From Pseudomonas peli (lineage in GTDB: Bacteria; Pseudomonadota; Gammaproteobacteria; Pseudomonadales; Pseudomonadaceae), in contig NZ_FMTL01000001.1 in NCBI RefSeq assembly GCF_900099645.1, positions 1,736,001 through 1,800,000 of the forward strand: a stretch of 64,000 nucleotides of DNA. The letters run 5' to 3'. Under the pieces are notes generated by a model. The model had not been told where the DNA came from and did no database searches. It worked only from the letters and a program-made list of their open reading frames with translations. Made by a program: the position numbers and the translations under genes. Positions 1 to 8,235 of this stretch are shown here, one piece after another (position 1 is the first letter of the stretch; every line of letters starts with the position of its first letter).

Positions 1-25
1 TACCCCGCCGCTCCTACGGCGGCAG

Positions 26-934
26 TTAAAACACCGACCAGCCGATCCGCTCGCTCAGCAGCTCCAGGGCCTTGATCCCGGCCAGGGAGTTGCCGGCGGC
101 GTTCAGCTCCGGTGACCACACGCACACGCTGAAACGCCCCGGCACTACAGCGACAATGCCGCCGCCAACACCACTCTTGCCCGGTAGGCCGACACGGTAG
201 GCAAAGTTACCAGCTTCGTCGTACAGGCCGCTGGTGGCCATGATCGCGTTGACCTGTTTGCTCTGCCGCGCACTCAAAATCGACTGACTGCTGTGCTTGC
301 AGAAGCCGTCGTTAGCCAAAAAGCAGAACGCCCGCGCCAAGTCGACGCAGCTCATGCGCAGCGCGCAGTAACTGAAATAGCTGCGCAACACCGCTTCCAC
401 ATCGTTGTGAAAATTGCCGAAGGACTGCATCAGGTAAGCCGCCGCTGCATTGCGTGCGCGGTGCTGGTATTCCGACTCGGCCACCCGCTGGTCCACCGCC
501 ACCTCCGGGTTACCCGCCAGACGGCGCACAAAGTCACGCATCGACAACACTGGCGCAGCAAAGCGCGACTGATTGATGTCGCAGATCACCAGCGCACCGG
601 CATTGATAAACGGATTGCGCGGCTTGCCTCGCTCGAATTCCAACTGCACCAGCGAATTGAAGGGCTGGCCGGAGGGCTCATGACCCAAGCGCTGCCAGAT
701 ATCCTCACCGGAATGCTCGATCGCCTGCACCAGGCTGAACACCTTGGAAATGCTCTGCACGGAGAACGGCGTGTGCGCATCACCGGCGCAGTACAACTCG
801 CCATCGTTGCTGTACACCGCAATGCCCAGCTGGTTGGCCGGCACATCGGCCAGCGCCGGGATGTAATCGGCCACTTTCCCTTGCCCGATCAGCGGGCGGA
901 CTTGATCAAGAATTTCATTCAACAGCGCTTGCAT
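26..934 (-). CDS. glsB: Glutaminase
   Basis: Serine-dependent glutaminase (GlsB/YbaS family) that hydrolyses L-glutamine to glutamate and ammonia in the cytoplasm. The 302-residue length is normal for the family. The nucleophile motif S61-x-x-K64 (QSISK), the NPFINAG block near residue 108 and the [11 protein letters not shown] motif near 249 are intact. An in-frame GTG at 949 would add five residues, but the ATG at 934 gives the MQ-LLNEIL start typical of Pseudomonas homologues. It lies 78 bp downstream of the PII-like gene on the same strand with no visible terminator between them, so it may be read from the same transcript. Confidence 0.95.
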   Translation of the reverse strand: MQALLNEILDQVRPLIGQGKVADYIPALADVPANQLGIAVYSNDGELYCAGDAHTPFSVQSISKVFSLVQAIEHSGEDIWQRLGHEPSGQPFNSLVQLEFERGKPRNPFINAGALVICDINQSRFAAPVLSMRDFVRRLAGNPEVAVDQRVAESEYQHRARNAAAAYLMQSFGNFHNDVEAVLRSYFSYCALRMSCVDLARAFCFLANDGFCKHSSQSILSARQSKQVNAIMATSGLYDEAGNFAYRVGLPGKSGVGGGIVAVVPGRFSVCVWSPELNAAGNSLAGIKALELLSERIGWSVF

Positions 935-1012
935 GTTCAGGCTCGCCACAAGGTCCGAGCGCGCCTCGGACGATGGCAGGTAGACGCTTGCCTGGCGGCG
1001 CTGATCACACGC

Positions 1013-1315
1013 CTAAAACTTTTCCGCGCGCAGCACTTCAACCTGTGCCAGGTAGCAGACCATGGCGTAGTTGGCGTAGTAGCGCGCCTGCAGGTGGCCG
1101 GCGATGCGTTCAGCGATATCGCGGGTGCAGATGATTTCCACGCGGATATTGCCTTCGGTGTCCCAGCCGGCACTGCGCACGCCGCGGCCACCCCGGCCGC
1201 GGGCATCGGAGATGGTCCAGCCCGGCGCGCCAAGCTGTTCCAGGTCAACCACCAGTTTTTTCTCCAGCGCCGCTTCGCAGATCACGGTAAGCAGGGTGCG
1301 GATATGCGCGTCCAT
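1013..1315 (-). CDS. SbtB-like PII family regulatory protein
   Basis: A 100-residue PII-like protein. The central DARGRGGRG stretch (about residues 38-46) and the C-terminal YYANYAMV...VLRAEKF block resemble the SbtB/PII-like group. These trimeric proteins bind adenine nucleotides and control a partner bicarbonate permease. Its ATG follows directly on the TAG stop of the SbtA-type permease gene (zero-base junction), which implies translational coupling and a functional pair. The C-terminal redox Cys motif known from some cyanobacterial SbtB proteins is absent. The effector and the exact function in this organism are inferred from family and context. Confidence 0.85.
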   Translation of the reverse strand: MDAHIRTLLTVICEAALEKKLVVDLEQLGAPGWTISDARGRGGRGVRSAGWDTEGNIRVEIICTRDIAERIAGHLQARYYANYAMVCYLAQVEVLRAEKF

Positions 1316-2257
1316 CTAGAGCCCCCAGGCCATCAGTTGTTCGGCCAGCATCAGGTATAACGGGATGCCGACGATGATATTGAAGGGAAAGGTAATGCCC
1401 AGCGACGCCGTCAGCGACAGCGACGGGTTGGCCTCGGGCAAGGCCAGGCGCAAGGCCGCCGGCACGGCGATATAGGACGCAGACGCCGCCAGCGTAGCCA
1501 GCACCGCTGTACCGCCGAGGCTGAGGCCCATAAAACGACCGAGTAGCGCGCCGATCAACGCACCGAACAACGGCATCAGCAAGGCAAAACCCAGCAGGCG
1601 CAGACCGAACTGCTTGAGCGAGCCGAGCTGACCGGAGGCAATCAGCCCCATCTCCAACAGGAACAGCGCCAGCACCGGTTTGAACATGCTGGTGTAGAAC
1701 GGCTCCAGCGGCTTGATTGCCTCTTTGCCGGCAATCGCACCGATGATCAGGCCACCGAGCAGCAGCATGATGCTCTTGCCGAGAAAGATTTCCCGACCCA
1801 ACTCACCCCAATCGGTATCGCGGGCAATCCCCTTGGCCAACAGGATGCCGACCAGAATCGCCGGGATTTCCAGAATGGCGACAAACAGTGGCATGTAGCT
1901 TTCGAACTCGATGCCCTTGGCCAGCATGTAGGCCACTACCACAGCAAAGGTCCCGGCGCTGACCGAACCATAGTGCGCCGCCACTGCGGCGGCATTGACC
2001 CGGTCGAAGCCCAGACCGCGCAGCACGGCAAAGGCCAGCAGCGGCAGCGCCACACCCAGCCCCAGCACCCAGGCGGCCTGCCCGAGCAACTGCCAGCTGG
2101 CCTGCTCGGCCAACTCCACACCGCCGTGCAGACCAATGGCCAGCAGCAGAATGATGGAGAGGGTTTCATACAGCGCAGGTGGCAATTTCAGCTCGCTTTT
2201 CAGCAAACCCGCCAACAGGCCGAACACAAAGAACAGCACCACCGGATCCAGACTCAC
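1316..2257 (-). CDS. sbtA: SbtA-type sodium-dependent bicarbonate permease
   Basis: A 313-residue, highly hydrophobic inner-membrane protein of the Sbt_1/DUF897 family, with about ten membrane segments. It has the PALYETLSIILLLAIGLHGG motif region (about residues 27-46) and a repeated second half, as in SbtA. Family members import bicarbonate with sodium in cyanobacteria; the role in heterotrophs is less certain and may be anaplerotic. It is the first gene of a pair with the PII-like protein at 1013-1315. Two biotin-dependent carboxylase subunits lie just upstream on the same strand, consistent with bicarbonate supply for pyruvate carboxylation, but that link is inference. Confidence 0.88.
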   Translation of the reverse strand: MSLDPVVLFFVFGLLAGLLKSELKLPPALYETLSIILLLAIGLHGGVELAEQASWQLLGQAAWVLGLGVALPLLAFAVLRGLGFDRVNAAAVAAHYGSVSAGTFAVVVAYMLAKGIEFESYMPLFVAILEIPAILVGILLAKGIARDTDWGELGREIFLGKSIMLLLGGLIIGAIAGKEAIKPLEPFYTSMFKPVLALFLLEMGLIASGQLGSLKQFGLRLLGFALLMPLFGALIGALLGRFMGLSLGGTAVLATLAASASYIAVPAALRLALPEANPSLSLTASLGITFPFNIIVGIPLYLMLAEQLMAWGL

Positions 2258-2415
2258 CGCGCATTGCTCCCGTATTGAACTGCTATTAAGACGCCTGTCG
2301 CGTCACACCTGCTCGAATAAAAGGTCATGCCCCCACCACGCGTTGTGCTGATACCCGCAGTTTTGCCCAGTCTCCTGCTGAGAACAGCAGAACCCTGCAC
2401 AGCGGGGCATAACCG

Positions 2416-2438
2416 AAAAAAAGGAGCCTTACGGCTCC
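2416..2438 (-). terminator. Rho-independent terminator
   Basis: On the minus strand GGAGCC pairs with GGCTCC across a four-base loop and is followed by seven T. It lies 124 bp beyond the oadA stop and probably gives a second stop to the pycA-oadA transcript before sbtA. Confidence 0.8.
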
Positions 2439-2501
2439 AGGGACTCAGGCACTGGGCCTAAGAACCCATGCAGGCGCGACGAATAAGCCGCGCCTGCGGT
2501 G

Positions 2502-2556
2502 TAAAAAGAAGCCCCAAAAAAGCCATTCAAATGCCTGTTCAAACAGCCGGGGCTTC
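2502..2556 (-). terminator. Terminator-like hairpin after oadA
   Basis: On the minus strand GAAGCCCC (2556-2549) pairs with GGGGCTTC (2515-2508) across a 33-base loop and is followed by a T-run. It begins a few bases after the oadA stop codon. The large loop makes it weaker than the compact hairpin downstream. Confidence 0.55.
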
Positions 2557-2561
2557 CGAGG

Positions 2562-4370
2562 TTAACCTTCGATTTCCACCAGTACGTCGCCCGGATTGAC
2601 CCGATCGCCCTTGGCCACATGCACCGCCGTCACGGTACCGGCAATCGGCGCCTGCACTTCGGTTTCCATCTTCATCGCTTCGCTGATCAGTACCGCCTGA
2701 CCGGCCTTGACCGTGTCACCGACCTTGACCAGTACATCGACGATATTGCCTGGCATGCTGGTGCTGACATCGCCCGGCGCACTGGCCTGCTTACGCTTGC
2801 CAGAACTGCCCGCGACAAAATCATTCAGCGGTTCAAACACCACTTCTTCCGGCATGCCGTCGATCGACAGGTAGAAGTGACGCTTGCCGTCGCTCTTCAC
2901 GCCAACGCCGGTGATGTCGACGCGGTAGCTTTCGCCGTGTACATCCACCACGAATTCGGTCGGTACACCTTCACCACCCGCTGGGGCCACACCGCCGGCT
3001 TCCGGGATCGGCAGCAGCACTTCCGGCGTCAGGGTGCCGGCAGCACGGTCTTCAAGGAACTTGCGCCCGATATCCGGGAACATGGCATAGGTCAGCACGT
3101 CTTCTTCGGACTTAGCCAGGCTGCCGATTTCCTCACGCAGTTTGGCCATCTCCGGCTTGATCAGGTCGGCCGGACGCACTTCGATGACTTCTTCGCTGCC
3201 AATCGCCTGCTTGCGCAGCTGTTCGTTGACCTTGCCCGGCGCCAGGCCGTATCGACCTTGCAGGTAGAGCTTCACCTCGTTGGTGATGGTTTTATAACGC
3301 TCACCGGCGAGGACGTTGAACACCGCCTGGGTGCCGACAATCTGCGAGGTCGGCGTCACCAGCGGCGGGAAGCCGAGGTCTTCACGCACCCGCGGGATTT
3401 CCGCAAACACCTCGTTGATGCGGTTTAACGCGCCCTGCTCTTTCAGCTGGTTAGCCAGGTTAGACATCATCCCGCCCGGCACCTGGTTGACCTGCACGCG
3501 GGTATCCACGGCGGTGAACTCGCTCTCGAACTGGTGGTACTTCTTGCGCACGGCATGGAAGTACAGGCCGATCTCCTGAATCAACGCCAGGTCCAGCCCG
3601 GTGTCGTAGGGGCTGCCCTTGAGCGCGGCGACCATCGACTCGGTACCCGGATGGCTGGTGCCCCAGGCGAAGCTGGAGATGGCGGTGTCGATATGGTCAG
3701 CACCGGCTTCAATCGCCTTGAGCTGGCACATCGAACCCATGCCGGCGGTGTCGTGGCTGTGGATAAACACTGGCAGGTCGACGTCCGCCTTCAGCGCCCG
3801 CACCAGATCAGCAGTGGCGTACGGGGTGAGCAGACCGGCCATATCCTTGATCGCGATGGAGTCGATGCCCATGGCCTGCATGGCCTTGGCCTGTTTCACA
3901 AACGCCTCAACGGTGTGCACGGGGCTGGTGGTGTACGCGATGGTGCCTTGTGCGTGCTTACCGGCGGCCTTCACCGCTTCAATGGACACGCGCAGGTTAC
4001 GCACGTCATTCATCGCATCAAAGATGCGGAACACGTCGATACCATTGACGGCGGCTTTGGCCACAAAGGCGCGCACCACGTCATCACTGTAGTGGCGATA
4101 ACCGAGCAGGTTCTGTCCACGCAGGAGCATCTGCAAGCGGGTGTTCGGCAGACCGGCCTTGAGTTTGCGCAGGCGCTCCCAGGGATCTTCCTTGAGGAAG
4201 CGCACGCAGGAATCGAAGGTCGCGCCGCCCCAGACCTCCAGCGACCAGTAACCGACCTGATCAAGCTTGGCGCAGATCGGCAGCATGTCATCCAGGCGCA
4301 TGCGGGTGGCGATGATCGACTGGTGGGCATCGCGCAGGATGGTATCGGTGATGGTGATCTTCTTGTTCAT
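2562..4370 (-). CDS. oadA: Pyruvate carboxylase subunit B (carboxyltransferase + biotin carrier)
   Basis: A 602-residue subunit of the two-subunit pyruvate carboxylase found in pseudomonads (oadA/pycB type). It carries an N-terminal HMGL-like TIM barrel (about 5-280, starting TDTILRDAHQS), a conserved PYC/OadA middle domain, and a C-terminal biotinyl domain with EAMKM; the biotin-accepting lysine is K567. It transfers CO2 from carboxybiotin to pyruvate to give oxaloacetate. The start at 4370 is supported by a GGGGAAGGAA ribosome-binding site; a longer frame upstream is not needed. It follows the biotin carboxylase gene by 16 bp in the same operon. No membrane beta subunit of a decarboxylase is present, which favours the carboxylase role. 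Confidence 0.95.
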   Translation of the reverse strand: MNKKITITDTILRDAHQSIIATRMRLDDMLPICAKLDQVGYWSLEVWGGATFDSCVRFLKEDPWERLRKLKAGLPNTRLQMLLRGQNLLGYRHYSDDVVRAFVAKAAVNGIDVFRIFDAMNDVRNLRVSIEAVKAAGKHAQGTIAYTTSPVHTVEAFVKQAKAMQAMGIDSIAIKDMAGLLTPYATADLVRALKADVDLPVFIHSHDTAGMGSMCQLKAIEAGADHIDTAISSFAWGTSHPGTESMVAALKGSPYDTGLDLALIQEIGLYFHAVRKKYHQFESEFTAVDTRVQVNQVPGGMMSNLANQLKEQGALNRINEVFAEIPRVREDLGFPPLVTPTSQIVGTQAVFNVLAGERYKTITNEVKLYLQGRYGLAPGKVNEQLRKQAIGSEEVIEVRPADLIKPEMAKLREEIGSLAKSEEDVLTYAMFPDIGRKFLEDRAAGTLTPEVLLPIPEAGGVAPAGGEGVPTEFVVDVHGESYRVDITGVGVKSDGKRHFYLSIDGMPEEVVFEPLNDFVAGSSGKRKQASAPGDVSTSMPGNIVDVLVKVGDTVKAGQAVLISEAMKMETEVQAPIAGTVTAVHVAKGDRVNPGDVLVEIEG

Positions 4371-4386
4371 GGTCTGATTCCTTCCC

Positions 4387-5805
4387 CTACAGGCCGGCGT
4401 GGGCAGCGATGGCGGTGGCAATGGCGATGGCCAGGTGCGACGGGTTGCGCTTGATCGAGTATTCGGTCAGCTCCGGGTGCGACTCGACAAAACTGGTGTT
4501 GAACTGGCCGCTGCGAAATTCCGGGTTACGCAGGATTTCCTGGTAATAGGCGGCGGTGGTCTTAACCCCTTGCACGCGCATGTCATCCAGGGCGCGCAAG
4601 CCACGTGCCAGGGCTTCTTCCCAGGTCAGCGCCCAGACGATCAGCTTCAGGCACATGGAGTCGTAGTGCGGCGGAATGGTGTAGCCGGTATAGATCGCCG
4701 TGTCGGTGCGTACCCCAGGACCGCCGGGGGCGTAGTAACGGGTGATCTTGCCGAACGAGGGCAAAAAGTTGTTCTTCGGGTCTTCGGCATTGATACGGAA
4801 CTGCAGGGCGAAACCCCGGTGGATGATGTCTTCCTGCTTGATCGACAACTCCAACCCCGAGGCGATGCGGATCTGCTCACGGACGATGTCGATGCCGGTG
4901 ATTTCTTCGGTGATGGTGTGCTCCACCTGAACCCGCGTGTTCATCTCCATGAAGTACAGCTCGCCGTCCTCGGCCAGCAGGAACTCCACGGTACCGGCGT
5001 TCTCGTAACCCACCGCTTTGGCGGCGCGTACCGACAGGTCGCCGATGTAGGCGCGCTGCTCAGGGGTCAGCTGGGGGCTGGGGGCGATCTCAATCAGCTT
5101 CTGGTTACGCCGCTGGATTGAGCAATCGCGCTCGAACAGGTGCACGGTGTTGCCAAAACTGTCGGCAAGTACCTGCGCCTCAATGTGCTTGGGGTTGACG
5201 ATGCACTTTTCCAGAAACACTTCGGCACGGCCGAAGGCTTTGGTCGCCTCGGAGATCACCCGTGGGTAGGCCTGCTCCAGCTCGTCGCGGCTGTTACAGC
5301 GGCGGATACCGCGCCCGCCGCCGCCATTGGTGGCCTTGAGCATCACCGGGTAACCGATGCGGTCGCCTTCGCGCAGTGCCTCGGCGATATCCGCCACGTT
5401 GCCTTCGGTACCGGGGGTGCAGGGTACGCCGGCGGCGATCATGCTGCGCCGCGCTTCGGTCTTGTCGCCCATGCGCCGGATCACTTCCGCGCTCGGGCCG
5501 ATAAACTTAATGCCCCGCTCGACGCAGATATCCGCCAGCTCGGCGTTTTCCGAGAGAAAGCCATAGCCGGGATGCAGTGCATCACAGCCGGTTTCCACCG
5601 CCAGGTTGACCAGCTTGCGCGGGTTCAAATAGCCGGCCAGCGGTTCCTCGCCAATGCTGTGGGCTTCGTCAGCGCGCTTGACGTGTAAGGCGTGGCGGTC
5701 AGCATCGGAGTAAACCGCCACCGAGCGAATACCCATTTCGGCACACGCTCGTACGATGCGTACGGCAATCTCACCGCGGTTGGCTATCAGGATTTTCTTG
5801 ATCAC
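4387..5805 (-). CDS. pycA: Pyruvate carboxylase subunit A (biotin carboxylase)
   Basis: A 472-residue biotin carboxylase with ATP-grasp fold (AccC-like), catalysing ATP- and bicarbonate-dependent carboxylation of biotin on the partner subunit. It starts IKKILIANRGEIAVR and has the Gly-rich ATP loop NGGGGRGIR (about residues 163-171) and the EMNTRVQVEHTITE active-site block. The start is a GTG at 5805 preceded by GAGGAC; the longer open frame upstream has no support. It is first in the operon with oadA and divergent from a LysR regulator whose P. aeruginosa counterpart (PycR) is linked to this operon. AccC of acetyl-CoA carboxylase is excluded because the partner is OadA-like, not AccB. Confidence 0.95.
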   Translation of the reverse strand: MIKKILIANRGEIAVRIVRACAEMGIRSVAVYSDADRHALHVKRADEAHSIGEEPLAGYLNPRKLVNLAVETGCDALHPGYGFLSENAELADICVERGIKFIGPSAEVIRRMGDKTEARRSMIAAGVPCTPGTEGNVADIAEALREGDRIGYPVMLKATNGGGGRGIRRCNSRDELEQAYPRVISEATKAFGRAEVFLEKCIVNPKHIEAQVLADSFGNTVHLFERDCSIQRRNQKLIEIAPSPQLTPEQRAYIGDLSVRAAKAVGYENAGTVEFLLAEDGELYFMEMNTRVQVEHTITEEITGIDIVREQIRIASGLELSIKQEDIIHRGFALQFRINAEDPKNNFLPSFGKITRYYAPGGPGVRTDTAIYTGYTIPPHYDSMCLKLIVWALTWEEALARGLRALDDMRVQGVKTTAAYYQEILRNPEFRSGQFNTSFVESHPELTEYSIKRNPSHLAIAIATAIAAHAGL

Positions 5806-5941
5806 GAGCCAGCGTCCTCGATCACGTGAGCAGGCGAACGGCAAAACCGGTCGACGTGTGACCGCAACAGCAGCAGCGGTCAGGTGCTCACGCTACGCCG
5901 GCTTGGTGATTAACCAAAATCAATTATTATTGGGTTAGGCA

Positions 5942-5962
5942 TTAGCTAAAGCTTATAGTTAA
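5942..5962. promoter_or_regulatory. Candidate LysR (PycR) operator between pycA and pycR
   Basis: The divergent intergenic region (5806-5994) turns AT-rich here and holds an imperfect inverted repeat, TTAGCTAA and TATAGTTAA around AGCT. LysR regulators usually bind such imperfect dyads upstream of a divergent target. The assignment rests only on position and symmetry. Confidence 0.3.
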
Positions 5963-5994
5963 GCCTGGCCACTACCCTCACACAGGTGAAATTT

Positions 5995-6957
5995 GTGCGT
6001 AAGTCCTTGCTGCGTATGACTTTTCGTCAGATTCAGGTGTTTCGCTCAGTGTGCAGCCATCTGTCCTACAGCCGCGCCGCAGAGGAAATGGCCCTGACCC
6101 AACCCGCCGTAAGCCTGCAGATTCGCCAGTTGGAAGAGCTGATCGGCCAGCCGCTGTTTGATTACATCGGCAAGAAGCTGTACCTGACCGAAGCCGCCGA
6201 AGCCCTGCAACGCGCCAGCGCGGATATTTTCGGCCGCCTGGAAAGCCTCGACATGCAGCTCTCTGACCTCCAGGGCTCACTGCAAGGGCAGTTGAGCCTG
6301 GCGATCGAATCCAGCGCCAAGTACTTCATTCCGCACCTGTTCGCCGCTTTTCGCCAGCAATACCCGGAAGTCAACTTACAGCTGGTGGTCACCAATCACA
6401 CCCAGGCCCTCAAACGCCTGAACGCCAACCGTGATGACCTGTTGATCATGTCGCGGGTGCCAACGGACATGAACCTGGAGTTTCTGCCCTTTCTGACGAA
6501 CCCGATCATCGCCGTGGCGCCCGCCGATCACCCGTTGTGTAGCCAGGGCCCACTGAGCCTGCAGGACCTCACCGCGTTTCCGCTGCTGATCCGCGAAGCG
6601 GGCTCCGGCACTCGCCAGGCCTGTGAGGAGTATTGCCACCAGAAGCGCGCGCACTTCGCGCAAACCTTGGAAGTCGGCTCCATGGAAGGTCAGTGCGAAG
6701 GCGTCATCGCCGGCCTTGGCCTGGCCCTGCTGCCACGTCACGCGGTGCGCCGCGAGTTGGAATGCGGCGTCCTGCGTGAGCTGCCGGTGAGCGAGCTGCC
6801 GCTGCTGCGCAGCTGGTGCCTGGTGCACCCGCGCAGCAAATACCTGTCACCGGTAGCCCAGGCATTTTTCGCCTTCGTGCGCGATCAACGCAGCCTGATC
6901 AACACGCTGGCTGAGCGGTTTGCTGCACCAATGCCTGCTTGCCCGCCAGGTAATTAG
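5995..6957 (+). CDS. pycR: LysR-family regulator of the pyruvate carboxylase operon
   Basis: A 320-residue LysR-type transcription factor. The N-terminal winged helix-turn-helix (FRQIQVFRSV...SRAAEEMALTQPAVSLQIRQLE, about 10-50) is followed by a periplasmic-binding-like effector domain (about 95-300). It is divergent from pycA-oadA, which is the position of PycR (PA5437) in P. aeruginosa. The GTG at 5995 is preferred because AGGTGA lies five bases upstream; GTG at 5986 or ATG at 6016 are alternatives. Its 3' end overlaps the tail of the small convergent gene at 6899-7123 by 59 bp. The effector is not visible from sequence. Confidence 0.9.
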   Translation: MRKSLLRMTFRQIQVFRSVCSHLSYSRAAEEMALTQPAVSLQIRQLEELIGQPLFDYIGKKLYLTEAAEALQRASADIFGRLESLDMQLSDLQGSLQGQLSLAIESSAKYFIPHLFAAFRQQYPEVNLQLVVTNHTQALKRLNANRDDLLIMSRVPTDMNLEFLPFLTNPIIAVAPADHPLCSQGPLSLQDLTAFPLLIREAGSGTRQACEEYCHQKRAHFAQTLEVGSMEGQCEGVIAGLGLALLPRHAVRRELECGVLRELPVSELPLLRSWCLVHPRSKYLSPVAQAFFAFVRDQRSLINTLAERFAAPMPACPPGN

Positions 6958-7123
6958 CTGCAATCAACTCCGGAAAGTCGACCAACTCATGCTGCAGCTG
7001 ACGCTGCTCGGCATAGCTTTCAATGGCGCGACGGTATTCCATGCGGCGCTGGTCGATCAGCTTGCGCCGAGCTTTTGCATCGCTGCTTTCGTGAGACTGC
7101 GGTTTATCCAGATAGCCAGACAT
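6899..7123 (-). CDS. Small conserved hypothetical protein
   Basis: A 74-residue, charged, helix-forming cytoplasmic protein with an Arg/Glu-rich core (RRKLIDQRRMEYRRAIESY). I do not recognise a function. The pattern vaguely recalls the short PA3496-like family of pseudomonads, but this is a weak resemblance. The ATG at 7123 has GGGAGT nine bases upstream; a longer in-frame start at 7213 would overlap the end of the RpiR gene and lacks support. It lies downstream of that regulator on the same strand and overlaps the pycR 3' end tail to tail. Confidence 0.6.
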   Translation of the reverse strand: MSGYLDKPQSHESSDAKARRKLIDQRRMEYRRAIESYAEQRQLQHELVDFPELIAANYLAGKQALVQQTAQPAC

Positions 7124-7212
7124 AGGGTGCAACTCCCAAGCTGAGTAAGGGAGTACCAGCATCGACCCTGGATATGACGCTTTGATGGCCACGCGATAAC
7201 GTGGCGATGACA

Positions 7213-8079
7213 TCAGTCTTCGACGGTTTTATGTGACTTCGGCGACAGGCGCAGGCTGCGCAGACTGCGTTTGACACTCTTCAGGTGATTCACCAGGCCA
7301 GGGCCACGGGCCATGGCCACGCCCATGGCGAGCACGTCAATCACCACCAGGTGGGCGATGCGCGAAGTCAGCGGGGTGTAGATTTCAGTGTCTTCCTGCA
7401 CGTCGATGGCCAGGTTGACCGTGGCCAGATCCGCCAGCGGTGTCTGACTCGGGCACAGGGTGATCAACGTCGCGCCGGTTTCACGCACCAGGTTGGCGGT
7501 GATCAGCAAATCCTTGGAGCGCCCGGACTGCGAGATGCAGATGGCCACATCAGTGGGTTTCAAGGTCACCGCGCTCATCGCCTGCATGTGCGGGTCGGAA
7601 TAGGCTGCGGCCGTGAGCAGCAGGCGGAAGAACTTGTGCTGGGCATCCGCCGCCACCGCGCCGGACGCGCCAAAACCATAGAACTCCACACGCTGAGCAT
7701 TGGCAATCGCGGCAATGGCCTGCTGCAAGGCCTGGGTGTCGAGCTTTTCGCGCACTTCGATCAGGGTATGCAGAGTGGTGTCGAAGATTTTCAGGCTGAA
7801 GTCGGCCACCGAGTCGTCTTCATGGATGGCGAACTGGCCGAAGCTGGCACCCGCAGCCAAGCTTTGCGCCAATTTGAGCTTGAGGTCCTGAAAACCGGTG
7901 CAGCCAATCGCCCGACAGAACCGTACGATCGTAGGCTCGCTGATGCCGACGCTATGGGCCAGCTCAGCCATGGAGCTGTGCATGACCGAAGCCGGATCAA
8001 GCAGAACATGGTCGGCGACCTTGAGTTCCGATTTGCGGAGTAGATGACGCGACTGGGCAATGTGCTGCAACAGGTTCAC
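7213..8079 (-). CDS. RpiR/HexR-family sugar-phosphate-responsive regulator
   Basis: A 288-residue MurR/RpiR-type transcription factor. The N-terminal HTH_6 domain (about 1-77, with SMAELAHSVGISEPTIVRFCRAIG) is joined to a SIS sugar-phosphate-binding domain (about 115-250, with GFGASGAVAADAQHKFFRL and ISQSGRSKDLL). It resembles HexR, the KDPG-responsive repressor of glucose catabolism, but is closer in setting to the second RpiR/zwf pair of P. aeruginosa (PA5438/PA5439). It is divergent from zwf, with a HexR-like palindrome between them, so it probably represses zwf and perhaps itself. Confidence 0.9.
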   Translation of the reverse strand: MNLLQHIAQSRHLLRKSELKVADHVLLDPASVMHSSMAELAHSVGISEPTIVRFCRAIGCTGFQDLKLKLAQSLAAGASFGQFAIHEDDSVADFSLKIFDTTLHTLIEVREKLDTQALQQAIAAIANAQRVEFYGFGASGAVAADAQHKFFRLLLTAAAYSDPHMQAMSAVTLKPTDVAICISQSGRSKDLLITANLVRETGATLITLCPSQTPLADLATVNLAIDVQEDTEIYTPLTSRIAHLVVIDVLAMGVAMARGPGLVNHLKSVKRSLRSLRLSPKSHKTVED

Positions 8080-8164
8080 AGGTTTAGGCTCGGCTTTTGG
8101 CTAACGAATCCATCTAGCACGCCGCATCGGAGTCATGACTCGGTTATGATCGGCGAAAGACAGG

Positions 8165-8191
8165 TTGTAGTGGTCTTGTAGTTATACTACA
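8165..8191. promoter_or_regulatory. HexR/RpiR-type operator upstream of zwf
   Basis: A perfect 15-bp palindrome with a three-base centre, TGTAGTTATACTACA (8177-8191), plus an extra direct copy of the half-site TTGTAGT at 8165-8171, 11 bp away and so on the same helix face. The shape fits the gammaproteobacterial HexR consensus (TGTAATwwwATTACA), with compensated G/C changes in both arms. It lies between the divergent RpiR-type regulator and zwf. Confidence 0.75.
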
Positions 8192-8235
8192 TGGCCGCCG
8201 CCGCCGCACGGTTAAACCGAGTCGGAGTTCCCACC

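Larger units (their letters stand above)
2258..2561. other. Gene-free stretch holding three hairpins
   Basis: There is no credible gene in these 304 bases between oadA and the permease gene. They hold three inverted repeats: a long one next to the oadA stop (2508-2515 with 2549-2556), a GC-rich one (2471-2478 with 2489-2496) and a compact one followed by a T-run on the minus strand (2416-2438). The rest, 2258-2410, must carry any promoter for sbtA, but I see no strong consensus. Confidence 0.7.

Noticed and set aside
293..1360. 355-codon plus-strand frame opposite glutaminase and the PII-like gene
   Set aside because: Antisense of two well supported genes; His/Gln/Arg-rich composition typical of a GC-rich shadow frame.
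8191..8235. 15-codon N-terminal extension of zwf
   Set aside because: The ATG lies on the last base of the palindromic operator and the extension is Ala-rich with no family match.
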